A stretch of 64,000 nt of DNA, from contig JBBMOL010000012.1 of the NCBI GenBank assembly GCA_037954665.1, positions 3,906,001 to 3,970,000 of the forward strand. The letters run 5' to 3'. Each line of letters starts with the position of its first letter. Within the stretch, counting starts at the first letter, position 1. Shown piece by piece: positions 10,386 to 23,000 of the stretch. Under the pieces are notes generated by a model that was not told the origin of the DNA, searched no databases, and was given only the letters and a program-made list of their open reading frames with translations. Source of the stretch: Laguncularia racemosa (taxonomy: Eukaryota; Streptophyta; Magnoliopsida; Myrtales; Combretaceae). Position numbers and translations under genes: made by a program.

Positions 10386-12360
10386 TTGCCTCATGTTCAA
10401 CTCCTTCTAAGTAAACAAATACTTCAAACTTTTATGGTCTATGAAGATTTTACACTTCTCCCCATAAAGATAGTGTCTCTACAATTTCTGTGTCAAAATC
10501 ACAACAGCTAATTCCAAATCATAGGTAGGGTAATTCTTCTCATATTGTTTTAGCTAGCGGGAAGCATATGCAATGACTTTCCCATTTTGCATAAGCACAC
10601 ACCCCAAACCTTGAATTGATGCATCACTGAATGCTTCAAATTCTTCTCCCATTTTTGATAGAGCCAACACTAGAGCGATTATCAATTTATTTTTCAATTC
10701 TGTGAAGCTATTCTCACATCCCTCATTCCATACAAACTTGGCCTTTTTTTTAACAATTGAGTCAATAGAGTTGCTAACCGGGAGAATCCTTCTACAAAGT
10801 GTCTGTAGTACCCAACTAATCCTAGAAAACTCCTTATTTTCGTTATAGTTCTTGGTCTTGGCCAATCACTCACTGCCTTCACCTTCTTCGAGTCTACTAA
10901 TATTCCATTCTCATTCACCACATGTCTTAAGAAGGATACCTGTTCTAACCAAAATTTACACTTACTGAATTTTGCATAAAGTTTTTCTTCCCTGAGTCTT
11001 TCTAGTACAGTTCTAAGATGTGCTTCATGTTCTTCTCTACTTTTAGAATAGATGAGGATATCATCTATAAAAACTACTGCAAACTGATTTAACCAGTCTC
11101 TGAGCACTCTATTCAGGAGGTTCATGAAGGTTATTGGAGCATTTGTCAAACCAAAAGGCATCACCCGAAACTTGTAATGCCCATACTGAGTCTTGAAAGT
11201 TGTTTTCTATATGTCTTCTTCCTTAATTCTTAATTGATGGTACCCTAATCTCAAGTCAATTTTGGAGAAGACTTGAGCTCCTTGTAATTGATCAAATAGA
11301 TCATCAATCCTAGGGAGAGGGTATTTGTTTTTTATTATGACTCGGTTCAACTCTCTATAATCTATATAAAGCCTCATACTCCCATCCTTCTTTTTGACAA
11401 ATAGCATTGGAGCATCCCATGGTAAGACACTTGGTCTTGTAAACCTACTATCTTAAAGCTCTTGTAGTTGAGTCTTTAGTTCAGATAGTTCAGTAGGTGC
11501 CATTCTGTATGGTGCTTTGGATATGGGTGCCATTCCCAGTACAAGATCAATACAAAACTCTATCTCTTTGGATGGTGGTAAACTTGGCAAGTTCTTAGGG
11601 AAAACATCTGTATACTCCTTCACTACTTGCACAGTTCTCAATTCTTTAACCGGTCCTATCTCTACTGATAAGGCTAACAATCTTCCTTTATTCCATAACT
11701 CGTATGTTGGAAAAGTCACAGGCCTCTATGGGTCTAACTTGTATACAATTTGCTCCTCATCAGGAAAATCAAACTTAACCACTAGATCATGACAATCTAT
11801 AGTGGCATGATACTTATACAACCAATTCACCCCTAAAATTAAATCAAACTTTATTATCTCTAATACAAACAATTTAGTTGGCATTTTCTTACCATGTATT
11901 ACAATCTCTATATCTTTACACATTTGATCTAATTTCCCCCCTACTCCAAATGGAGTATTTACAATCCTAGGATCCTCTAATACAACAGGTTTTAATCCAC
12001 ATATATTCATAAATACAAGTGATATACAAGAATACGTTGCACTTGTGTCAAACAGTACATAGGCAGTGTTTGAGTTTATGAGTAGTGTACCTGCTATGGT
12101 ATCTTGATTATAGGCATCCTGTTGTTGTTGTTGTTGTTGTTGTTGTTGTAATGTGAACACTTTACCATGTGCCCTCTATCTTGGTCCCACATTCTGATTT
12201 TTACCTAGTGGTCCTTTGGGCACAATCCTTAAAGGCTGTGGGGATGGTGGGGTGCAGTTGTCTGAGAGTTTTGAGGGACCTTTTTGAACATTTTGAAATT
12301 ACACACTTCCTTACCATGAGGGGAACCTTGCTTGCAAAATTTCTCTTATCAATTTCACAA
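10386..12360 (-). pseudogene. E4: Ty3/gypsy gag zinc knuckle-protease-RT-RNase H fragment
   Basis: Minus-strand fragment of a chromovirus closely related to E2. In order: a decayed zinc knuckle (CKQGSPHGKEVC, near 12340), a polyglutamine tract, a retropepsin (LFDTSATYSCIS, where the active-site DTG has become DTS), then reverse transcriptase. RT shows LFVKKKDGSMRLYIDYRELN, FSKIDLRLGYHQL, MPFGLTNAP and an intact FIDD catalytic box with DILIYSKSREEH. RNase H begins with FSDASIQGLGCVLMQNGK. One frame is kept from 12160 to about 10750, interrupted by stops at 11720, 11453 and 11207. A homopolymer shift near 10745 moves to another frame. The fragment ends abruptly in RNase H (after ...NMRQ), so the rest of RNase H and integrase are gone. 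Confidence 0.88.
12121..12149. repeat. (GTT)n microsatellite, polyglutamine in E4
   Basis: About nine to ten GTT triplets. On the minus strand they encode the run of ten Gln just before the protease domain. E2 has several TAG/CAA codons at the equivalent site (about 30738-30756), so the repeat was ancestral and expanded or decayed separately. Confidence 0.9.
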
Positions 12361-12869
12361 GTGAAATTGTGATGAGATTAACTTGAGTAGATTATGAGTA
12401 ACATCAATCTTTCCCTTGTTGTTATCAAATTGTATTTAATTTGTCATATCTAGGTGCAATTTGTTTGGTTACTTGTTGTTCTACATGTGAATTAGGGTTC
12501 ATCCATTTCAGATTTGAATCACTTCAATTTGAGTGGAATTCTAATTCATTTCTATTGTCATCCATTGCTATTTATACAATTGCTTTGTCCCTCATTTCAA
12601 TTTAGCATCAAGTCTTTGAATTCTTGTGAATTAAGGATCATTGGTGATTTAGTGATCACGCCATTGTTGATTGGATTTTGTTGATCACGTTACTTTTGGA
12701 TGTGTTTGCAATTCAATTAGTAAGGCACATCAATATGGCCCTAGATGGATGAGTTTCTTTTATTTTTGAAACTAGTGAGTGTTTGTGTAACTATTTTTAA
12801 TGAAGTTCCTTTCTTGAGATAACTATATAATTATTTTTCATTTATATGTTCTATCAGTTAGAGGTGTTG
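12361..12869. other. Unassigned segment, possibly CACTA interior
   Basis: No ORF or recognised domain. It sits between E4 and the CACTA transposase remnant and may belong to the latter's interior. No direct evidence. Confidence 0.25.
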
Positions 12870-13105
12870 TATTTGTAAAGAGTTTTAGGGATAAGGTTGT
12901 TATAAGAAAAATTGTAACATTGAACCCATTGGTGAAAGTGGAAGGACAAGAACTATGACCAAATTGGTATGAAGTCAATGTTCAAGTTGCTTTAAAACAA
13001 GATGAGCATTTGGTGAGACCTTATAGCTTGTTGAAATTTATAGGAGATGTTAGTGGAGTAAACATTGCTTGGTCAGCAAATTTCTTAAGTTCACTACTTA
13101 GTTAA
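12870..13105 (+). pseudogene. CACTA (En/Spm) Tnp1-like domain remnant
   Basis: One frame reads DKVVIRKIVTLNPLVKVEG, a TGA stop, then WYEVNVQVALKQDEHLVRP and further VSGVNIAWSANFL. The pattern 'V.V..vlK.D..L.RP....t.igda.g..iaWp' is that of the plant Tnp1/En/Spm-like domain found at the C-terminus of CACTA accessory proteins. It bears one in-frame stop and no visible N-terminal part. Identification is by pattern memory and is supported by the CACTA-type terminal sequence 1 kb downstream on the same strand. Confidence 0.6.
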
Positions 13106-13312
13106 AATTTTTAGTTGGTATGAATTTTGATATATGTATGAATATCTATGGATAGTTTCCTTATTGTGTAGCTTGTGTTGAATAAAAATGAAGATTGGAG
13201 TTAGATGTGATTAGAAGATGCTTGAAGAAGATAAGAAAATCAATAGAATATGCATGTTAGATATTACTTGATGATGATGTCTTGTTTAAGGTCTATTAAA
13301 AAATACTGGAAT

Positions 13313-13475
13313 ATCTTTTTTGTTGGAATTAGCTACTCTTATTGAGTTTGAGCTAAAATGTCTTTTTTGTTGGAATTAGCTACTCTTATTGAGTTTAAAC
13401 TATAATCTCCTTTTTGTTGGACTTAACTACTCTTATTGAGTTTAAATTAGAATGCCTTTTTGTTGGAAGAACTCA
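13313..13475. repeat. ~50-bp tandem repeat, about three copies
   Basis: The unit 'ctttttgttggaattagctactcttattgagttt' plus ~15 nt recurs three times (from 13313, 13361 and 13411) and begins a fourth time at 13456 before breaking off. It lies between the Tnp1-like remnant and the CACTA terminal region. Confidence 0.85.
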
Positions 13476-13639
13476 TTATGTACATACTTAATTTTTGAGC
13501 TCATTTTGAAGAGCAATTAATTATGTTTCCTAAGATTATTATTGGATTTTGAATAGAAACTCTCACTTAGTTATATGATATGATTTGTACAGGTCATTAA
13601 TGGAAAGTAAATTCATTTAACTAATAAAACAGGATGATT

Positions 13640-14135
13640 TATATTAGTGAAAGGATACAAACAAAAAGTTTATTAGGACACAAAATGTGCCCCATAAGAT
13701 ATCTCTACATGTATGTAGACCATAATTATGACACAATGAAATGTCATAATGGTATCACTTTAACCTTTTTGGACATAAAATGCATCCTAATATATCAAAA
13801 AAGAACATATTAGGTAGTGTATTTATTTGCTTTAGAAATGTTATAGAGATGCAAATTTGTGTCCTATTTACTTAATAGGATGATAATGTTTTTCCTAATA
13901 GTGACATTTATTTTATAAAAATATGTTTCCAATAGATAATGGGACACGTTCTGACGTCATATGAACTAATATGTTAGGACGCACTTATTTATCCTAACAA
14001 ATAACATATATTAGGACATAATATGTGTCTCAAAGACCCATTGCTACAGCTGCCTATAGGACATTGGGGGACACAATAATTTCACGTCCCAATTGTTGTA
14101 GTGTCATAACTACATGTCTCGATATTGTTGTAGTG
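13640..14135 (+). mobile_element. CACTA transposon 3' terminal region with subterminal repeats
   Basis: The segment is filled with short repeats of the type 'ttaggacaca' / 'gtgtcctaa' in both orientations (13674, 13965, 14012, 14069). It ends with TTGTTGTAGTG, the complement of the CACTACAACAA terminus of plant En/Spm elements. That terminus occurs twice (ending 14103 and 14135). No matching left terminus was found, so the 5' part has been lost, probably where E4 now lies. Confidence 0.7.
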
Positions 14136-16790
14136 ATAGTAACTATATCTGCCAAAAAAAAAGAAAAATCAAAGTAACTATAGCATTTACTATATTTATT
14201 ATATTTGAATTCAAAGATACCATGAAAGAATAATGGAAGAAACTTTTTCCCCCAAGTCTAGCAAAGAAACTGCTCCATTTGTTTGGTAAGAGGGGTTTTA
14301 GTAGGTAGTCGATTTCTAACATGATTTTAAAACGGACAAAAACATGGTTAGAATGGCTTTCGATTTGATTCAAAAATTATAAATTAATTTCTTACTATTA
14401 ATTATTTTTTTCAATATTTTTATTATAAAATCTTTTCAAGCCACCAAATGATGATTTATTTTAATAATATCTCTAAAGATGTGTATTCCATAACGAAATC
14501 TGTGTCATGTTCTTATACAAATCTTGTTTGTTGACACAAGATGGTACCATTCCATCTTTGAAATAAATCATAAGATACGATTTAATTTTTTTATCACTTG
14601 TAGTTCGAGAATATTTTGGAACCATAAAAGATTAGTTTGGTTTATAATATAAGACAAAAAATACAAATAAAAGAAATAAAAATGAATAGATAAAACCTTT
14701 TATTAGCCTTAAAAAAATGAAAGAGATTATGATTCATGTTTAGTTATTATATTTATATAATGTAAGGAAAAAAACTTATTTTATTAAAAGAAAAAAAATA
14801 CATTTTATTTTTTTAATCAGTTCAATTTGGTTAAACTCTCTCTATACCAATATAAAACTATTATTAGGTTTGGTTTAAAAACATTTTCAAACAAAATTGT
14901 AAGGATAAAAAAAAAAAAGGAGAATTTTGTGTTTAGTCTCATTGACGGTTTGCTCGGTTGCTTTGCCCATCCCTAATCACTATGATATTCATGCCGTTAG
15001 AACTTAAAAAATAGAATATATAGACCCCACATACTTTATATTTTGCAAGGCATCTTGATTTCCAATTTCATAAAATAATTGCCTAAACTTTATATATTCC
15101 ACAATCATTTATATTATTTAAGAAGATGGCACCAATTTGGCATTTTAGGCGTTTAAATAATTTATTCTTTTTATAATACTTCCCATCTTTTAAACTTCCT
15201 TGAAAAATAATCCCTATCTTCTCTCTCTCCCACTCTTTTTATCTCTCTCCCACCATATTAAAAAATTTAAAGAAAAAAGCAAAGCTTATTTCTCTTATTC
15301 CATTGTCATTGAAAACACAAGCAAAAGAATTTTTTTTTTCTTTTGTTTTTATTGTATGTCTGTATGTTGCACTTTCATGTAAATTAATTATATAATCATT
15401 TCACATTTAATTTTCACGTATTGATATCACAAATTTTAGTAGACGCATCATGAATGCACATCCGCTAGTATAAATTATGTAATTCTTTTATAGAAAGAAA
15501 GATCAATATTCAATACATTATTATATTCCTGTATGGATTGTTGTTTATAATAATATTATCAACAAATAACATTTTATAGGAGCTAAAAAATTGTAAGGCA
15601 AATTGCAATCACACCTTAATATTTATTATATCAACTAGCAAGTAGACCTCTAAATTTCTAAAATACTTCACATCCTTATAATCTATAAAAATATGTACAT
15701 ATTTCTAAATTATCACTAAAACCCAAAGACTCTTAACTCTACATGATCCTTTTACCATTGATTTTTGAGTTTTTGGAATGTATGCATGTTTCTAAACTTT
15801 CTAACATAGCTTTTTCTTTACATTCTACTTCACCGTCTACTTTATCAATTCAGTCACTACTTCCTCCAATTCATTATAAACAAGTAGATTGCTTTTCAAT
15901 CGGTCCAATTCAAAAATCAATTAGTACTTTGATTACTTAAATTTATCCCTTGATTTTATGGTAAAATATTTTCTTCCATATATGGAATCAAATGAATATA
16001 TAGCTAATCAAATGACGTACAATATTAGATCAGTGATATACCTTTATAGTTGATATATTATTAGATTATAATTGAATTAATAAAATAGGTGTCATATAAG
16101 TTTTAATTTTCCCACTAAAGAAAACTTCTTGTACAATTAGTGTTCAAATTAGACATCCTAACTGTTATTTTAAAGTTCATTAGCGAAATTTGAAAAAATA
16201 AATTTAATTCAATAATTCAATTACTAAAATTACAATTTAATACATTCTATAATCATGTGTATAAAATACTAATATTATATTAAGGTTATAATACATGAAT
16301 ATAGCTATTTCTCTCATGAATAAATAAAGCCAATCTTGTAAATATAACTAAAAGCATGCATACATACATACACACACATACATACCTATATATATATATA
16401 TATTCTTACATGTGTACGGCACATTTTGTTATTATCATTATTAATAATATTTCTATATTATTACTGTATTGTTATGGATTTATGGATATATTATAATATA
16501 TGGAAGTATACATTTTCCACCAAGAATGCAAAAATATATATTTATATTTTCCAAATAAATAAGATATGCATTTACACTTAATTATAAGTATTGATTATCT
16601 TATAACTTTACCTAAAATACTTCCGATATCCAAATCCCACCACCGTAATATGTATAAATGGATAATTTATATTATTTTGAAAATATACTTTAACTAAGGT
16701 TGATACAACTGAATATATATATATATATATAGATGTAGATATATTTCGTACGAAAGGAAACTAATACATACATATACTCGATTGCATATA
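14136..16790. other. AT-rich intergenic DNA, no gene recognised
   Basis: Short open frames here have no recognisable domain or codon pattern. Simple repeats include (CATA)n/(CACA)n and (TA)n at about 16357-16402 and (TA)n at 16715-16730. A CT-rich stretch lies at 15216-15250. No RNA gene seen. Confidence 0.5.
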
Positions 16791-16799
16791 AGAGAATAT

Positions 16800-17487
16800 C
16801 TTCAAATGGAGAAACAAAGCTGACTTCTGTTCTAATTTCCGTGGTTCAGCCATAAACATTGGAACACCTGATCATTCGTTGCTACTGGGCGCGACCAGTT
16901 TGGTATGATCTGATGGGTCCACGGATTGATATCATTACATCCCATGGTGTAGTGACCTGGCTCATTGAGATTTAGGAAACATTAAGAAAATGTCTGTGGG
17001 TAACCGAGATAGCATCCCCATGGTTGGATTTTCCCTTTGGATTATTTGGAACCACAAATATGATTGATTGTTCAATAAAAATAACCTACATCCTAGAATT
17101 TTGCGATGGCGATAAGAGCCTTTATCTTGGAACTTCAGAAAATTGCTGCTGAAGGTGTTCTTAATCTTTCTAAGCATAAAAGGAATCCTAGTATTTGTGA
17201 CTAGACAACTTCAAGTGGAGGCCAAATCAATGTAAATGCGTGGAATGCGAGTGATGGTTGAGCTGGGGTCGAAGTCGAAGTAATCACAAGGAACCCCAAA
17301 GGGAAGATGCTTGCGGGACCGATTTTGAGCGCTGAAGCCAGTTGCAGTAAGTTGACCGAAGCATATGCTATTCAAGAAGGCATGCAATTAGCAAAAGGCA
17401 ACATGTGGAAAGATATTATTCTAGAGACTGCCTCCTCCATCGTCTTAGATAATATCCATGGAAGAAAGACAAATTGGTGTCTACAAC
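16800..17487 (+). pseudogene. LINE 3' end (zf-RVT and RNase H domains), part 1
   Basis: About 16860-16990 reads HLIIRCYWARPVWYDLMG ... GVVTWLIEI, the Cys/His zf-RVT segment typical of plant L1-type LINE polyproteins. About 17210-17487 reads AGPILSAEASCSKLTEAYA and IQEGMQLAKGNMWKDIILET, the RVT_3 RNase H fold (the EA.A...G...A core and the ..IIE. strand). Frames change and stops occur, so it is dead. The reverse transcriptase and endonuclease portions are absent. The RNase H domain is cut at 17487 by the LTR insertion and resumes at 19324. Confidence 0.7.
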
Positions 17488-19318
17488 CGTAAATACCCGA
17501 AATTTAATTTTATTCATTATAATATATAAAAGGGAACTAAGATCGAAGACATAAATATCATAAAAAATGGAAGATAATTATATCTTTTTACGATTAGAAT
17601 ATAATTACTCTATATTGACTTAAAGATCCTCCTTTTGGCCATTATACAAGTAACCACACAAAGAAAAGAAAACACTCTCTAGAGGAGATAAAGGCCCGTC
17701 AACATTCAAACTAAGTACATAAGGCAAGGCTTTCTGTGATAGTTGCTACATGATTTCAGTAGAAATTGGATTGAGGAAGGAATAGGATGAGTACGAAAAT
17801 CAACCGATTAAGAATTTAGGAGATGGAAATCAAGAAGTAAGTAAACTATATAATTCAATTTGAAACTACATATTTTAGGATTTAATTAAGCATAGGATCA
17901 AAAATAAAATAAAATTAGGACAAATTGGGAGAGAACTTAGGGTTCGTGAAGAAAATTGGAGAACACGGTTAAGTACACACTTGTATACTTAACTATGCTA
18001 GATTTCGTGTGTGTATAAAGGATACATGGCTAGTTACACACCCATGTTTTAGGGTGTATCGAAGGGGAAATTTCATAGAAAAGTATATGGCCATCAACAC
18101 GATTGTGTACTTGAGCATGTTGAAGTACATAGTTCCAAACACCACCATATACTTAGTGAAAACTTATTTCATGAATTGATTTCTAATTGAACAAACTTCC
18201 ATGCAACCTAGATAACTAGTAAGATCTTAGAAAATATAATAGGCTAAGAAAATTAAGAGATTAGTTTATTCTTAGATTAATACTAAGAAGTAATTATTAT
18301 TGCATTTACATATTACAAATTAGCTTTAAGTCTAGAACCAAAGTGCTTAAGACTAAAGCATAAGGTATGTGTAACTTATATGTTACTTATGCTTATTTAG
18401 GATAGTATATATATTAAACTTGATTAAGTCAAATGAAAAGATTAAGTATTCAAGTGGTTGTTGTTTATGCTTGGCTCAACTTAAGAGCTCGTAGTGATAG
18501 ATCTCTAGTAAGCACTCTAATAATCCTTATGTGAGGTTGTCCTTAATGGAGTCATACTTATAAATGATCTAGGTTAGTTTAAGATTTAAGTGATTATGGG
18601 TGTGGAGCTCATAGTAGCAGTTCTCATCACCAAGTTTAAGAAGTTTAAGTAATTATGAGTGTAGGGCTCGTAGTGATAGTTCCCATCACGAAGTTTAAGT
18701 GGTTAATTGTTCATAGTTATGGAGCCCATAGAGTATTTGAAGTGTGTTGAGGGAATCATGAGTACGCTTTTTCTATTTGTAGACTTAAGAATATCATGAA
18801 CTGGTTTCTTACTGTTTAAGTTCTTCATAATGCATATGATTTAAGTTCTTGTTTGTTCTTGCGCATGTATTTGTGTTATATGTACTAAGCATTAGCTCAC
18901 TCTTCGAAGATTATTTCTTTAGATACAGGTATAGGAGGACAAGTTAACCATAATGATGATTTAGGAGTAAATGTACAAAAGGGAGAGGAATAAGAGTTTC
19001 ACTATTACTATGGTGAATAGACTTCAATAGGAATTGTGTTACATAGTAATAGTGAGCACTGAGATATTAAAGGAAATCGATTATTGTTTATGATTATTCC
19101 ATTACATTAGATATTGATCATGAAATTAATGTTAAACTTATTTTCAATGTTTGAAGGATGGATTGAGATATATTTATATCACTTTGATAGTATTCCAAGA
19201 ATTAAATTGAGATTTACAGGTTTAAATGGTATTAGAGTAATTTCAGAACCTTAACATGTCCTTGAGTGATAAGGATACGTGAAGAGCCATAGCGCTACTT
19301 GGATTTTAGGGCATTACA
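17488..19318 (+). mobile_element. S1: solo LTR (chromovirus type) inside the LINE remnant
   Basis: It begins CGTAAATACCCG (TG expected, C here) and ends ...TTTTAGGGCATTACA. The end resembles the E2 LTR end (TTCTAGGGTGTTACA). Flanks are ACAAC (17483-17487) and ATAAC (19319-19323), a 4-of-5 match to a target duplication. It carries ACACG/CATGT half-palindrome sequence (17963-18155) and a run of repeated 'ggagctcatagtagcagttctcatcac' blocks (18490-18730). No internal coding region is present, which fits LTR-LTR recombination. Confidence 0.75.
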
Positions 19319-19323
19319 ATAAC

Positions 19324-19520
19324 CAATTATTGATGCAATCATCCTTCCTAAGCTTTTTTTGGAACATGTTCCTTTGTTTTAGTTAGTGGAAGAAAACGTG
19401 TATGTTGCCTTCTAAGACAAAAAGGGGATGAGCATGTGTTATGGGATCTCAACCCTCCAACTACTTTGGTAAGACTTTTATTTGCCAATCATATTCCAGA
19501 CCACTTGAGCATCATCAATT
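19324..19520 (+). pseudogene. LINE RNase H domain, part 2
   Basis: Across the solo LTR the reading continues from WCLQP into IIDAIILPKLFLEHVPLF, the RNase H C-terminal helix region. It then runs to VLWDLNPPTTL, which resembles the usual C-terminal end of plant LINE RNase H proteins. Two in-frame stops are present. Confidence 0.6.
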
Positions 19521-20024
19521 TTCGTTTATTGTGTTATCTGCTATTATGAAATAAAATTAATTTATATGTCCTTAATTCACTGTACTTCGAAAATTCAAAA
19601 TGAATTTGCAAAAACTACATTTGTTTGTAATTCTAGTCCATTGTTGGTAAAATAGCATGTGGAACTTCCACATATGGAAAGTTAAAAGCCTCCTGAACTA
19701 AGTATCTAAATATTAATCTTAAGTATATGCTGATAATGATCTATTTTTATATTATCCACGATAAATCATGGTTTTATTTGAAATTGGGGATATGATATTG
19801 GGTATAGATCGTATTTTCAAATTGAAAATTTTGAATTTACAAGCTTCCGCTGTTTAAATTCCCAACAAGATGTTCTTCATATAATGGTATGCATGTCCTA
19901 TATGGTGCTGATAAAGAATAAAAAGAATGGAGATAACGAAATTAAAGAGGAAAAAATACGAACTCCACTGCCTTCTGTTATCCATTTGAAAGGAAACTTT
20001 TTTTATTTAAAAGAAAGTAATCAC
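19521..20024. other. Downstream flank of subtilase copy 2
   Basis: From ~19634 it is homologous to the flank of copy 1 (3343-3771). A poly(A) signal AATAAA (minus strand, 20007-20002) lies 18 nt after the stop codon of copy 2. No gene. Confidence 0.6.
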
Positions 20025-23000
20025 CTACAAAGGATGTAAGGTTGTATGCACGACAATTGGACTTCTTACAACATGGGTTCCATCCGACCAAACAAGAGAT
20101 GAAAACAATCCAATATTAGGAGTTCTCAAAATTCCCCCCGTAACATTAACGGTGAAGATCTTGCTTTCATTCAACGACTTAAACGAAAGGACTTTAGGAT
20201 ACACATCAATCTCTAGTCTGGAGTCGCTTGACACAACCCTCGCTGAATAAGTAGAATTTGCAAAACCAACATTTATGACTGTCCTTTTGAAGATAACACT
20301 AAAAGGTCTATCCGTACGAACCCTCACAGTCAATGATGGAAAATTATATTCCTCAGGGGGTATTTTCTGTCGATCCTTTGGACAAGTAGTAGTGTTGTCC
20401 CCAGTGATGTTTCTAATATTGTCAATAGACCTGCACAACAATTTAACATAATCCTCGGGTGGAAAAGGGTAAACTAGTCCAGGGTCTATAGCTTTAAGTG
20501 GATTTATGTGTCCCGATCCGTAACCAAATTCACGATCATCACTGTTGCTGGCATTCATGGGCCAAGCTGTTGGATTACAAAAGCACAAGATATTAGGAAA
20601 AGTTTGGAGACATAAAAGAACGAAAAAGCGTATGTGATAATAGCAAATATATCAAGTAAACTGATCAAACGCGGATAAATCTCTAAGCTCCTAACTTCGC
20701 TTTTCTGCCACAGTTTTGGGTCCCTAGAAACAGTTTAAAGGTTATTTACATATCTTAAAAAATTATACTCTATAAAGCTACATTTTGAGAAGTTAGATCA
20801 TATCTACACTTAATCAACAGTGTAAGGGTATTTGTAGTTCATCCAAACTATACTGGGGAAATACCAGTAGTCATTATTGCAGATTTGATGAAGGATGGAG
20901 ACCAAGAGGGATGGAATGTCTTAACATATGCTGCTACAGCAGCAGCGTGAGGGCATGCCATAGAGGTTCCTGATAATATAGCATAATTCGCTCGCCGACC
21001 ACCACGAAGAGACCCAATTGATACGACTGGTGAATAAGCAGCAATGATTTCTACTCCAGGAGCAGTTACATCTGGCTGAAAAGAAAAATATTGAAACCAT
21101 ACACAAACATTATCAGATCAGATTACACTTAATTATGGTCACAACATCCATTAATCTTTCGGTCTAGGTTATACATAAAAATTAAATTAAATCTAGATCC
21201 TATTTTTTACCTATATGTCAAAAATCTCTAGAAGTTTCAACTATTTCTAAACCCGTCTACGTTTGTTTTCCTAGTAAAGTTTAGGCATAACTATTGACAA
21301 TTTCACAAATGTACCTTTGATATATTAAAATCGAGATAGTTGGGTCCTCTTGATGAAAATGAGGCGACCTTAGGTGCACCATAGACTTTAATGGCCTCAC
21401 TTCTCAATATGTGTCCTTTTGGCTCGCTACATATCAAAAAAGACAATAATAATCACTAAAAGCTACAAGTGAAGACGGTTAGTTTAACATGATAGTGATC
21501 GTACTTGGTGTTATTTAAGTAGGAGATGACTTTTGCGTAAGTGTCGTTATTTATACGTAATGCTGGTAGCGGAGTCACAGAAGAAACATTTGCTGATTGG
21601 AGGCTTTCCATTAATATGGCACCTGCACTTCCACTATAGAAAGCTTCACTGGCACCTCCTGCTCTATCGCAAAGCACAATTTTTCCTTTCACTTTAGTTT
21701 TATCCAAGGAACCTCCTGCGCACTGTCTAAATAACAAAATAGTTGTTCTAATTATGTTGAGATCATACGATTATTTTGAAATAGAGTAGGAAAAATAAAT
21801 ATGTTACTAAAAAAAGGAAGGTTATCTACCTAGCAAGATCAGCCACAGACGGATCCTTGGCGGCATCTTTTCCATATACAAAAGTAGCATCATGTATCAT
21901 TGATTTAAAAGAGTTTATTGAGTTCCCCTGCACAAGAGAATTCAATCACCATACTGAAATTGAATATTCCGTAAGAATTATATTTGCTTGCTTTCAAACA
22001 AGTTATGAAATTGGGTAATCCTACGTTAAACATTAGTTAATGACAAGGTGAGGTTAAAGAGACCCCAATTCATACCACTATTGTGGAGCCATTGCTAAGA
22101 ACAAGCTTAGTAATGAACTTGCGATCTATGCTACTTGCTGCTACCGTAAGTATCCACGGACTCACGCTTGCGGTAGATTTTAAGTGTCCATCATTACCTC
22201 CAGCTTGCACAGTAAGTATTCCATTCTTCATGGCGTGAAAGGAGCCTATTGCAATGGGATCATTTTCGTAAGGAATGACATTACCTGAGCCAATCGAAAT
22301 TGTGATGATATCAACTCCATCCGCAATTGCATCATCGAAAGCAGCTAAGATACCATCCCCAGGACAAAAAGGACTAAACAGACATTGTAAACAGCAATCC
22401 GTGCAGAAGGAACTCCCCCTCTTGCCGTTCCTTTTCCTAATCCATAAAAGCTAGCACCTATCACTTCGTTACCAGCCGCAGTTGACGCAGTATGAGTTCC
22501 ATGGCCTAATTCATCTCTCGCAGAATTTCCATGGTAAAACCGTGCTCCAACAAGCTTGCTTTAAAGTATGAATTTCATTTAATAATCAAGATATCAGTAA
22601 CCAATAAATAGTGGGGGTAGTTTCTAACACGACATGTTAACATGACCACGATGAAATCAACATGATTAGAAACTTGACTATAAAGATAAAACACATAACC
22701 GACGTAACATATATTGTAAAATAGACAATCACAACAAGAATAAACATAATGTTAGTGAAAATTGATTGTGAAAAATACAAAAACATAACCTGTATTATAC
22801 CACTTTTGCAATCGACTTAAAAAACTCATGATGCTATTCTTCTTTATTATGTAATCGTCAAGTACTCTATTAAAAGCATATGTGATAGCAAGTCATGACC
22901 CAAAAAAAAAAAAAGCCCTAAACCACTCATAGGCTATCCAAAAACCCTCGGTTAACCTCTGCAAATCATCTTTTCTTTTTTGGGGGGCAAACCTAGTGGA

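Noticed and set aside
14136..16790. Plant genes in the longest featureless stretch
   Set aside because: Open frames are short, AT-driven and without domains; no splice-supported exon chain could be built by eye.
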